This document shows positions 8,328 through 18,718 of a DNA stretch of 64,000 nt, piece after piece. This DNA comes from Streptomyces sp. NBC_00513 (GTDB taxonomy: Bacteria; Actinomycetota; Actinomycetes; Streptomycetales; Streptomycetaceae), in contig NZ_CP107845.1 in NCBI RefSeq assembly GCF_041431415.1, positions 6,014,001 through 6,078,000 on the forward strand, written 5' to 3'. The notes beneath the pieces are model-generated. The model was not told the origin of the DNA, did not search any database, and saw only the letters and a list, made by a program, of their open reading frames with translations. Positions within the stretch are counted from its first letter, which is position 1; every line of letters starts with the position of its first letter. Both the position numbers and the translations under genes were made by a program.

Positions 8328-8936
8328 ATGCGCGTCAATTTCACTGTCAACGGCCGTCAGCAGGAAGCCGACGACGTCTGGGAGGGCGAGTCCCTCCTCT
8401 ACGTCCTGCGCGAGCGCCTGGGCCTGCCCGGTTCGAAGAACGCCTGTGAGCAGGGCGAGTGCGGTTCCTGCACCGTCCGCCTCGACGGCGTGCCCGTGTG
8501 TTCCTGCCTCGTGGCCGCCGGCCAGGTCGAGGGTCGCGACGTCGTGACCGTCGAGGGCCTGGCGGAGTTCGCCAAGCAGCGCGAGGAGCACGGCCACGGC
8601 GGTGCCTGCGGCACCGGCGGCGGCTGCGGCGCCAAGGGCGGCGTCTCCCTGGACGCGGCCAGGCGGTGGCAGTCCAAGCCCGGCGACTCGCAGACCGGCG
8701 AGGGCGTCGAGCTCTCCAACATCCAGCAGGCGTTCATCGACGCCGGCGCCGTGCAGTGCGGTTTCTGCACCCCGGGTCTGCTGGTCCAGGCCGACGCGCT
8801 GCTGGAGGAGAACTCCTCCCCGTCCGACCAGGACATCCGTGAGGCCCTGTCCGGCAACCTCTGCCGCTGCACGGGCTACGAGAAGATCCTCGACGCGGTC
8901 CGCCTCGCGGCCGCCCGTCAGGGAGAGGCGGTCTGA
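8328..8936 (+). CDS. Xanthine dehydrogenase, 2x[2Fe-2S] subunit
   Basis: This electron-transfer subunit has 202 residues. The plant-type ferredoxin cluster is CEQGECGSC with a later cysteine. The second, helical cluster uses CGFC and CRCTGY near the C terminus. It is longer than the usual 155-170 residues because of an insert at about residues 85-125. That insert is rich in histidine, glycine and cysteine (HGHGGACGTGGGCGAKGG) and separates the two cluster domains. The gene sits two bases from each neighbour in the operon. Confidence 0.9.
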   Translation: MRVNFTVNGRQQEADDVWEGESLLYVLRERLGLPGSKNACEQGECGSCTVRLDGVPVCSCLVAAGQVEGRDVVTVEGLAEFAKQREEHGHGGACGTGGGCGAKGGVSLDAARRWQSKPGDSQTGEGVELSNIQQAFIDAGAVQCGFCTPGLLVQADALLEENSSPSDQDIREALSGNLCRCTGYEKILDAVRLAAARQGEAV

Positions 8937-8938
8937 CC

Positions 8939-11344
8939 ATGGCTCAGAACACGCGCACGGTTCCGGCGGGCACGCCGACCAACGTCACGCAGAAGCACGC
9001 CAAGGGCGGCATCGGCGAATCCACGCTGCGCCCCGACGGCACCCTCAAGGTGACCGGCGAGTTCGCGTACTCCTCCGACATGTGGCACGAGGACATGCTG
9101 TGGGGCCAGACGCTCCGCAGCACCGTGGCCCACGCCGAGATCGTCTCGATCGACATCTCCGAGGCCCTCGCGCTGCCCGGCGTGTACTCGGTGCTCACGT
9201 ACGACGACCTGCCGGCCGAGATGAAGAACTACGGCCTGGAGATCCAGGACACCCCGGTGCTCGCCAACGGGCGGGTACGCCACCACGGTGAGCCGGTCGC
9301 CCTCGTGGCCGCCGACCACCCGGAGACCGCCCGCCGTGCGGCCGCCAAGATCAAGATCGACTACAAGGAGCTGCCGCTCGTCACGGACGAGGCCTCGGCC
9401 ATCGCCCCCGACGCGCCGCTGATCCACCCGGGCCGCGACGACCACCACTCCGGTCACGTCCCGCACCCGAACATCGTGCACCGCCAGCCGATCATCCGCG
9501 GCAACGCGGACGAGGCCGCCAAGCGCGCCGACGTCATCGTCAAGGGCGAGTACACCTTCGGCATGCAGGACCAGGCCTTCCTCGGCCCGGAGTCCGGTCT
9601 GGCCGTGCCGTCCGAGGACGGCGGCGTCGACCTGTACGTCGCCACCCAGTGGCTGCACTCGGACCTCCAGCAGATCGCCCCGGTCCTGGGCCTCCCGCCG
9701 GAGAAGGTCCGCATGACGCTCTCGGGCGTCGGCGGTGCCTTCGGTGGCCGCGAGGACATCTCGATGCAGATCCACGCCTGCCTCCTGGCCCTGGCCACGA
9801 ACAAGCCGGTCAAGATCGTCTACAACCGGTTCGAATCCTTCTTCGGCCACGTGCACCGTCACCCGGCGAAGCTCTACTACGAGCACGGCGCCACCAAGGA
9901 CGGCAAGCTCACGCACATGAAGTGCAAGATCGTCCTGGACGGCGGCGCGTACGCGTCGGCCTCGCCGGCGGTCGTGGGCAACGCCTCCTCGCTGTCCGTC
10001 GGCCCGTACGTGATCGACGACGTCGAGATCGAGGCCATCGCCCTCTACTCGAACAACCCGCCCTGTGGCGCGATGCGCGGCTTCGGCGCCGTCCAGGCCT
10101 GCTTCGCCTACGAGGCCCAGATGGACAAGCTCGCGGCGAAGCTGGGCATGGACCCGGTCGAGTTCCGCCAGCTGAACGCCATGGAGATGGGCACGATCAT
10201 GCCCACCGGCCAGGTCGTGGACTCCCCGGCGCCCGTCGCCGAACTGCTGCGCCGGGTCAAGGCCCGCCCGCTCCCGCCGGAGCGCCAGTGGGAGACCGCC
10301 GGCGAGGGCGCGGACGTCCGCGCGCTGCCCGGCGGCCTGTCCAACACCACCCACGGCGAGGGCGTCGTCCGCGGTGTCGGCTACGCGGTCGGCATCAAGA
10401 ACGTCGGCTTCTCCGAGGGCTTCGACGACTACTCCACCGCCCGCGTGCGCCTGGAGGTCATCAACGGCGAGCCCGTCGCGATGGTCCACACGGCCATGGC
10501 GGAGGTCGGCCAGGGCGGTGTCACCGTGCACGCCCAGATCGCCCGCACGGAGCTGGGTGTCACGCAGGTGACCATCCACCCGGCCGACACGCAGGTCGGC
10601 TCCGCCGGTTCCACGTCCGCCTCGCGGCAGACGTACATGACCGGTGGCGCCGTGAAGAACACCTGCGAGGCCGTCCGCGAGGCCGTCCTGGAGATCGGCC
10701 GCCGCAAGAACGGCTCGTACCACCCCGCGTGGGCGACCGCCGAACTGCTCTTGGAGGGCGGCAAGGTCGTCACCGACGGCGGGGAGGTGCTCGCCGAGCT
10801 GGCGGACATCCTGGAGGGCGAGGACGCGATCGACCTGGAGCTGGAGTTCCGGCACCGGCCGACCGTCGCGTTCGACCTCAAGACCGGCCAGGGCGACGGC
10901 CACGTCCAGTACACGTTCGCCGCGCACCGCGCGGTGGTCGAGGTGGACACCGAGCTCGGCCTCGTCAAGGTCGTCGAGCTCGCCACCGCCCAGGACGTCG
11001 GCAAGGCGCTGAACATGCTCTCCGTCGTCGGTCAGATCCAGGGTGGCACCACCCAGGGCCTCGGCGTGGCGATCATGGAAGAGATCATCGTCGACCCGAA
11101 GACCGCGAAGGTGCGCAACCCCTCCTTCACGGACTACCTGATCCCGACCATCCTCGACACCCCGACCATCCCGGTCGACGTCCTGGAACTCGCCGACCCG
11201 AACGCGCCCTACGGGCTGCGCGGCATGGGCGAGGCCCCCACCCTGTCGTCCACCCCGGCCGTCCTCGCGGCGATCCGGGCGGCGACCGGTCTGGAGCTCA
11301 ACAAGACGCCGATCCGTCCGGAAGCCCTCACCGGCACCCTCTAG
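8939..11344 (+). CDS. Xanthine dehydrogenase, molybdopterin-binding subunit
   Basis: This catalytic subunit has 801 residues. Visible family motifs include GVGGAFGGREDISMQ (cofactor binding), CGAMRGFGAVQACFAYE (substrate and cofactor pocket) and the late GMGEAPTL, which holds the glutamate that acts as base. The N-terminal aldehyde oxidase/xanthine dehydrogenase a/b hammerhead covers about residues 25-145. It is the last gene of the three-subunit operon and is followed by a hairpin. Cofactor sulfuration is probably done by the XdhC product encoded 2 kb downstream. Confidence 0.9.
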   Translation: MAQNTRTVPAGTPTNVTQKHAKGGIGESTLRPDGTLKVTGEFAYSSDMWHEDMLWGQTLRSTVAHAEIVSIDISEALALPGVYSVLTYDDLPAEMKNYGLEIQDTPVLANGRVRHHGEPVALVAADHPETARRAAAKIKIDYKELPLVTDEASAIAPDAPLIHPGRDDHHSGHVPHPNIVHRQPIIRGNADEAAKRADVIVKGEYTFGMQDQAFLGPESGLAVPSEDGGVDLYVATQWLHSDLQQIAPVLGLPPEKVRMTLSGVGGAFGGREDISMQIHACLLALATNKPVKIVYNRFESFFGHVHRHPAKLYYEHGATKDGKLTHMKCKIVLDGGAYASASPAVVGNASSLSVGPYVIDDVEIEAIALYSNNPPCGAMRGFGAVQACFAYEAQMDKLAAKLGMDPVEFRQLNAMEMGTIMPTGQVVDSPAPVAELLRRVKARPLPPERQWETAGEGADVRALPGGLSNTTHGEGVVRGVGYAVGIKNVGFSEGFDDYSTARVRLEVINGEPVAMVHTAMAEVGQGGVTVHAQIARTELGVTQVTIHPADTQVGSAGSTSASRQTYMTGGAVKNTCEAVREAVLEIGRRKNGSYHPAWATAELLLEGGKVVTDGGEVLAELADILEGEDAIDLELEFRHRPTVAFDLKTGQGDGHVQYTFAAHRAVVEVDTELGLVKVVELATAQDVGKALNMLSVVGQIQGGTTQGLGVAIMEEIIVDPKTAKVRNPSFTDYLIPTILDTPTIPVDVLELADPNAPYGLRGMGEAPTLSSTPAVLAAIRAATGLELNKTPIRPEALTGTL

Positions 11345-11353
11345 GACGGCGTG

Positions 11354-11377
11354 TCCGGGGGCCGCGAGGCCCCCGGA
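11354..11377 (+). terminator. Terminator-like hairpin after the xdh operon
   Basis: A perfect 10-bp stem (TCCGGGGGCC/GGCCCCCGGA) with a GCGA loop begins ten bases after the stop codon of the molybdopterin subunit. It is a strong hairpin without a U-tract, as is usual in Streptomyces. Confidence 0.65.
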
Positions 11378-11701
11378 CCCCCAGCTCTCCGGGCGGTGTG
11401 ACACGGGAACGTCACACTTGCCGACCGCACCGCCCGGAGCCCGAAGTCCGGAATACGAAAAGCCGCTCCGCTCGCGGTCCGTTCCACCGGCAGTACCCCC
11501 ACGCACCACCCCCCGGAAGGCACCACCACCCCGGAGCCACCGGCAGTACCGCGAAACCCCGCAGTACCCGCAGTTCACGCAGTGCACTTTTCGCGTCGCC
11601 TCGGGCCGTCACCCCGGGTCGTGCAGCCAAACGCACCATCCCAAATCCCGCATCTCCAATCTCCAAGCGGGTGCCCCTTTGAACCTTGGGAGTTAGGCAC
11701 C
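11378..11701. other. Long leader between xdh and the permease, with nested inverted repeats
   Basis: Together with the hairpin before it, this makes a 357-bp gap without a convincing gene. At 11387-11439 there is a nested palindrome: outer arms CTCCGGGCGGTG and CACCGCCCGGAG (12 bp, perfect) and inner arms GTGTGAC and GTCACAC. The two pairings share three bases, so they could be alternatives. The rest (11440-11690) shows no recognisable element. It may be the untranslated leader and promoter of the permease gene. Confidence 0.4.
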
Positions 11702-13165
11702 ATGACCCAATCGTCTGTGGAGCCCAAGACCACCGCGGAAGAGGCCGGCGACGGCTCTCGCACCCCCGCCGGGCGTTCTTGGCTCGATCGGTACTTCCAC
11801 ATAACGCACAGAGGATCCAACGTCGGCAACGAGGTCCGTGGCGGTATCACGACCTTCATGGCCATGGCGTACATCCTTCTGCTCAACCCCCTGATCCTCT
11901 CCGGCAAGGACGTCGCCGGAAACACCATGGCCCCCGCGGCCCTGATCACGGCCACCGCGTTCGCGGCGGCCCTGACCACGCTGCTCATGGGCTTCGTCGG
12001 CAAGGTGCCGCTCGCCCTCGCGGCCGGGCTCTCCGTCTCGGGTGTCCTCGCCTCGCAGGTGGCGCCGCAGATGACCTGGCCGCAGGCCATGGGCATGTGC
12101 GTCATGTACGGCGTGGTGATCTGTCTCCTGGTCGTCACCGGCCTCCGCGAGATGATCATGAACGCGATCCCCCTCGCGCTCAAGCACGCCATCACCATGG
12201 GCATCGGCCTCTTCGTCGCCCTGATCGGACTCGTGAAGGCCGGCTTCGTCGGCGCGGGCCCGCAGTTCGGCCCCCCGGTCCAGCTCGGCGCCGTCGGTGA
12301 GCTCGCCGGCTGGCCCGTCCTGCTCTTCTGCGTCACCCTGCTCGCCATCTTCATGCTGCAGGCCCGCAAGGTCCCCGGCGCCATCCTGATCGGCATCGTG
12401 GGCGGCACCGTTCTCGCCGCGATCCTGAACGCCATCGTGGACATCGACCCGAAGGCCTGGAAGAACGGTCCCCCGGAGCTCTCCGGCTCCGCGGTCTCGA
12501 TGCCCGACTTCTCGCTGTTCGGCAAGGTCGAGTTCGGCGGGTGGGGCGACGTCGGCGTCATGACGATCGGCATGATCGTCTTCACCCTCGTGCTCGCCGG
12601 CTTCTTCGACGCGATGGCCACCATCATCGGCGTCGGCACCGAGGCCAAGCTCGCCGACGACCAGGGCCGCATGCCGGGTCTGTCGAAGGCGCTGTTCATC
12701 GACGGCGCCGGTGGCGCCATCGGTGGCATCGCGGGCGGCTCCGGTCAGACCGTCTTCGTCGAGTCCGCCACCGGCGTCGGCGAGGGCGCCCGTACGGGTC
12801 TCGCCTCCGTCGTCACCGGCCTCTTCTTCGCCGCCTGCCTCTTCTTCACCCCGATCACGCAGATCGTGCCCGGCGAGGTCGCCTCCGCGGCCCTGGTCGT
12901 CATCGGCGCGATGATGATGCAGAACGCCCGCCACGTGGACTGGGCCGACACGGCCACCGCGATCCCGGTCTTCCTGACCGTCGTGATCATGCCGTTCACC
13001 TACCAGATCACCGCCGGTGTAGCCGCGGGCGTCATCTCCTACGTGGCGATCAAGGTCGCCCAGGGCAAGGCCCGCGAGATCGGTGCCTTCATGTGGGCGC
13101 TGACCGGCATCTTCCTGGTCTACTTCGCGCTCCACCCGATCGAGGGCTGGCTCGGCGTCGGCTAG
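11702..13165 (+). CDS. NCS2/AzgA family purine permease
   Basis: This integral membrane transporter has 487 residues and about 12-14 hydrophobic segments. The AzgA-type signature is present: RGGITTFMAMAYILLLNP near the N terminus, and GGSGQTVFVESATGVGEGARTG after segment 8. The family imports adenine, guanine, hypoxanthine or xanthine with protons. Its place between xanthine dehydrogenase and xdhC suggests it feeds purines into catabolism. The ATG at 11702 was chosen over one at 11582 because family N termini match from there and the upstream stretch has no support. The exact purine cannot be read. Confidence 0.88.
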   Translation: MTQSSVEPKTTAEEAGDGSRTPAGRSWLDRYFHITHRGSNVGNEVRGGITTFMAMAYILLLNPLILSGKDVAGNTMAPAALITATAFAAALTTLLMGFVGKVPLALAAGLSVSGVLASQVAPQMTWPQAMGMCVMYGVVICLLVVTGLREMIMNAIPLALKHAITMGIGLFVALIGLVKAGFVGAGPQFGPPVQLGAVGELAGWPVLLFCVTLLAIFMLQARKVPGAILIGIVGGTVLAAILNAIVDIDPKAWKNGPPELSGSAVSMPDFSLFGKVEFGGWGDVGVMTIGMIVFTLVLAGFFDAMATIIGVGTEAKLADDQGRMPGLSKALFIDGAGGAIGGIAGGSGQTVFVESATGVGEGARTGLASVVTGLFFAACLFFTPITQIVPGEVASAALVVIGAMMMQNARHVDWADTATAIPVFLTVVIMPFTYQITAGVAAGVISYVAIKVAQGKAREIGAFMWALTGIFLVYFALHPIEGWLGVG

Positions 13166-13244
13166 CCGACCCGGACGCCCGCGCACCGAGCCGCATTCCC
13201 CACGTATCCGATACTGGAAACCGAACCTCTCCGAGGAGGCCCGC

Positions 13245-14408
13245 ATGCTGGACATCGCCGAGGAATTGAACCGGTGGGTCGAGCAGGGACGTGACTTCGC
13301 CGTCGCCACGGTCGTGGCGGTCGGCGGGAGCGCGCCCCGGCAGCCCGGAGCCGCCCTCGCCGTCGACGGCGAGGGGACGGCCATCGGCTCGGTCTCCGGC
13401 GGATGCGTGGAGGGTGCGGTGTACGAACTGTGCCGGCAGGCGCTGGAGGACGGGGAGCCCGTCCTGGAGCGCTTCGGGTACAGCGACGACGATGCCTTCG
13501 CCGTGGGTCTGACCTGCGGCGGAATCATCGACATCCTCGTCACCCCGGTCGCCGTGGACGCTCCCGCGCGGGAGGTGTTCGCGGCGGCGCTGGCCGCCGC
13601 CGCCCGCGGGGAGGCGGCGGCGGTGGCCCGGATCGCCGAGGGCCCGGCCGAGCTGATGGGCCGCGCCCTGGTCGTCCGGGCCGACGGCTCCCACGAGGGC
13701 GGCTTCGGCGGACACCCCGAGCTCGACCGCACCCTCGCCGAGGAGGCCCGCGCCATGCTGGACGCCGGCCGGACCGGCGTGCTGGAGGTCGGCGCGGACG
13801 GCCGGCTGTGCGGGGAGCCGCTCAAGGTGCTGGTCGAGTCCAGCGTCCCGCCCCCGCGGATGATCGTCTTCGGTGCCATCGACTTCGCCTCCGCCCTCGT
13901 GCGCATCGGCAAGTTCCTCGGCTACCACGTCACCCTGTGTGACGCCCGGCCCGTGTTCGCCACGAAGAACCGTTTCCCCGAGGCGGACGACATCGTGGTC
14001 GACTGGCCGCACCGCTACCTGGAGGCCCAGGTCGACGCCGCAGCCGTCGACGCCCGGACCGTCCTGTGCGTGCTCACCCACGACGCCAAGTTCGACGTCC
14101 CGCTCCTCGAACTGGCCCTGCGACTTCCCGTCGCCTACGTCGGCGCCATGGGCTCCCGCCGCACCCACGAGGACCGCAACGAGCGGCTCCGCGAGGTCGG
14201 CGTGAGCGAACTCGAACTCGCCCGCCTGCGCTCCCCGATCGGCCTGGACCTCGGCGCCCGCTCCCCGGAGGAGACCGCGCTGTCCATCGCCGCCGAGATC
14301 GTCGCGAACCGCCGCGGCGGCACCGGCGCCGCCCTGACCGGCGCGCGCGTCCCGATCCACCACGACGGATCGAACACCGTGGTCGGACGGATAGGTTCCG
14401 TCGCTTGA
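13245..14408 (+). CDS. xdhC: XdhC/CoxI family molybdenum hydroxylase maturation protein
   Basis: The protein has 387 residues. The N-terminal XdhC_CoxI domain contains GSAPRQPGAALAV and SVSGGCVEGAVYE. The C-terminal Rossmann-like domain contains YVGAMGSRRTHEDR. XdhC proteins bind the molybdenum cofactor, promote its sulfuration and insert it into xanthine dehydrogenase. The start is ATG after a GAGGAGG site. The gene lies 79 bp after the permease, in the same direction, and completes the purine-oxidation locus. Confidence 0.9.
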   Translation: MLDIAEELNRWVEQGRDFAVATVVAVGGSAPRQPGAALAVDGEGTAIGSVSGGCVEGAVYELCRQALEDGEPVLERFGYSDDDAFAVGLTCGGIIDILVTPVAVDAPAREVFAAALAAAARGEAAAVARIAEGPAELMGRALVVRADGSHEGGFGGHPELDRTLAEEARAMLDAGRTGVLEVGADGRLCGEPLKVLVESSVPPPRMIVFGAIDFASALVRIGKFLGYHVTLCDARPVFATKNRFPEADDIVVDWPHRYLEAQVDAAAVDARTVLCVLTHDAKFDVPLLELALRLPVAYVGAMGSRRTHEDRNERLREVGVSELELARLRSPIGLDLGARSPEETALSIAAEIVANRRGGTGAALTGARVPIHHDGSNTVVGRIGSVA

Positions 14409-14536
14409 AGAGCCGGCCCCTCCTCGCGGCGGGCGGCCGCACCCCCGCCCCGCACGCGGGGCGTGCCCCCGGGCGGGCGTACGGATCCGGCCACTATGGG
14501 GTGACCGGTCCGCGATGACCGATTAGTCTCCCGATC

Positions 14537-15775
14537 ATGGTGGACATCCGCGAGGTACCCGAGGCCGAGATCGACCGCGCTCTGGAGCTCGCCTACCTGG
14601 TTTTCCACGACCGCCCCGACCACGACCGCCGGGCACTTCACCACGCCCTGCTGACCCGGTGCGCCCGCATCGGCGCCTACGACGGGGACGCGCTGGTCGG
14701 ATTCATGGCCGCGCACGACTTCCGGCTCTCGGTGCCCGGGACCGACCTCGCCTGCCCCGGGCTGACCTTCGTCTGCGTCGCCCCCACGCACCGCCGCCGC
14801 GGCGTCCTCACCGCCCTGATGGACGAACAACTGCGCCGGACCGCCGCGGCCGGCGGCCCGATCGCCGCCCTGTGGGCCTCCGAGGCCGTCATCTACGGCC
14901 GTTTCGGCTACGGCGCCGCCACCCAGGGCGTCACCATCGAGATCGACTCCACCCGACCGTTGGCCCTGCGCGTCGCCCCGGACCGGCGCCCGCTGCGCCT
15001 GGTCGATCCCGCCGACGTACCGGATCTGGTCGGTCCCTACCACGAGGCCGCCCGCGGCGCCCGGGCCGGCCGGCCGAGCCGCGGCGCGGAGCGCTGGGCC
15101 GACGAATGGCTCGGCGAACACGACGAGGAGGACGAGGAGTTGAGCCCGCCCCGGACCGTCGTCCTGGGCGAGCCCGGCGAGCCGATCGCCGGGTACGTGC
15201 TCTACCGCACCAAGTCCCCCTCGGCGGCGGGGGACGGCCGGCCGCGCGGTGTGGGCCTGGTGCGCGTGGACGAACTGGAGGCCGACACCCCGGCGGTCGC
15301 CGCGGCCCTGTGGGAGTGCGTGTCCTCCCTCGATCTGACGGGCAAGGTCACCGCCTGGGGTCGCCCGGTCGACGACCCGCTGCTGCACTTCGCCGCCGAC
15401 CGGGACCAGGTACGGGTCACCGCCCAGTTCCCGGCGCTGTGGCTGCGCCTGGTGGACGTCCCGGCGGCGCTGACCGCCCGGGCGTGGGGCGCGCCGGTGG
15501 AACTGGTGCTGGAGCTGTCCGACGTACGTCTGCCCGCGAACGCGGGACGGTACCGGCTCAAGGCGGGACCGGACGGAGCCGCCTGCGAGCCCGCCCGGGC
15601 CGAACCCGACCTGGTGCTGGACGTGCGCGAGCTGGCCGCCTGCTACCTGGGCGGGACCCGGGTCGCCGAGCTGGTCGCCGCCGGGCTGGTGGAGGAACGG
15701 GTCCCGGGCGCGGCGGCCGCGCTGGACGCGGCGCTGCGGACCGAACTGCTCCCGCACACCGCCGACGAGTTCTGA
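14537..15775 (+). CDS. Eis-like GNAT N-acetyltransferase
   Basis: The 412-residue protein has the two-GNAT-plus-SCP2 layout of the Eis family. The acetyl-CoA loop is in FVCVAPTHRRRGVLTALMDE (about residues 77-96). A second degenerate GNAT domain and a sterol-carrier-like C-terminal domain follow. The chain ends in DEF, and in Eis enzymes the C-terminal carboxylate acts as catalytic acid. Family members acetylate amines, including aminoglycosides and lysine side chains. The substrate here is unknown, and no resistance or biosynthetic neighbour helps. Confidence 0.82.
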   Translation: MVDIREVPEAEIDRALELAYLVFHDRPDHDRRALHHALLTRCARIGAYDGDALVGFMAAHDFRLSVPGTDLACPGLTFVCVAPTHRRRGVLTALMDEQLRRTAAAGGPIAALWASEAVIYGRFGYGAATQGVTIEIDSTRPLALRVAPDRRPLRLVDPADVPDLVGPYHEAARGARAGRPSRGAERWADEWLGEHDEEDEELSPPRTVVLGEPGEPIAGYVLYRTKSPSAAGDGRPRGVGLVRVDELEADTPAVAAALWECVSSLDLTGKVTAWGRPVDDPLLHFAADRDQVRVTAQFPALWLRLVDVPAALTARAWGAPVELVLELSDVRLPANAGRYRLKAGPDGAACEPARAEPDLVLDVRELAACYLGGTRVAELVAAGLVEERVPGAAAALDAALRTELLPHTADEF

Positions 15776-15853
15776 GCGGGCGCGGGGGCGCTCCGGCGGC
15801 GGTTTCGCGGCGGCGCGCGGGGGCGGGCGAGCGGACCGCCCCCGCCCGCCGGG

Positions 15854-18175
<2,322 letters not shown>

Positions 18176-18324
18176 TCACTGCTTCAGGTGACGGAAGTGA
18201 CGTTCCGCGACATGGGGACCCGACGGGGGATAGAGATCCGGTCCGTCGTGTCGAACCTCCGGGCCGATGTCCTTTTCATCTAGATTTCCTCCCCTATGTA
18301 AAGCTCACACGGGAGGAAGCGGCG

Positions 18325-18546
18325 ATGTCTTCGATCGATCTGAGCAAGGTGCTGGACAAGGCGTGGGAGGACAAGCCGCTCGCGGACGTCCTCGCGGCGC
18401 CGGTGGCGGCGCTGAAGGGCGTCACCGACCGGGACGGCGAACTGCTCCAGGAGGCGTTCGGGGTCAAGACCGTCGCCGACCTCGGCCAACTGAAGTACGC
18501 CCGGTGGGCGGCGGCGCTCGTCGCGCTGAACACCACGACCAAGTAG
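18325..18546 (+). CDS. Small helix-hairpin-helix-like protein
   Basis: The protein has 73 residues. The second half (LKGVTDRDGELLQEAFGVKTVADLGQLKY, about residues 30-58) resembles a single helix-hairpin-helix/SAM-like unit, as seen at the ends of some DNA- or protein-binding proteins. GGGAGGAAG lies eight bases before the ATG, a strong ribosome site. It is convergent with cobN across a bidirectional terminator. No function can be assigned. Confidence 0.65.
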   Translation: MSSIDLSKVLDKAWEDKPLADVLAAPVAALKGVTDRDGELLQEAFGVKTVADLGQLKYARWAAALVALNTTTK

Positions 18547-18628
18547 GCGGCCGGTCCGCGCCCGGGCGGCGTGGGGCGGTCCGGGCGGGCGGGCGTCGGG
18601 CGGGCGTCGGGCGGGCCGGAAACGAGTG

Positions 18629-18663
18629 CGTCCTCCCCGCCCCGACGAGGGGCGGGGAGGACG
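18629..18663. terminator. Bidirectional terminator
   Basis: A perfect 15-bp inverted repeat (CGTCCTCCCCGCCCC and its complement) with a five-base loop lies between two convergent genes: the small protein at 18325 and cobN. Just before it, at about 18590-18616, are short tandem GGGCGGGCGTC units. Confidence 0.85.
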
Positions 18664-18718
18664 TTCGTCGCTCCGGTGGCGCGAGGGCGGTCCGGGACTC
18701 CCCGGCGACCGCCCGGCC

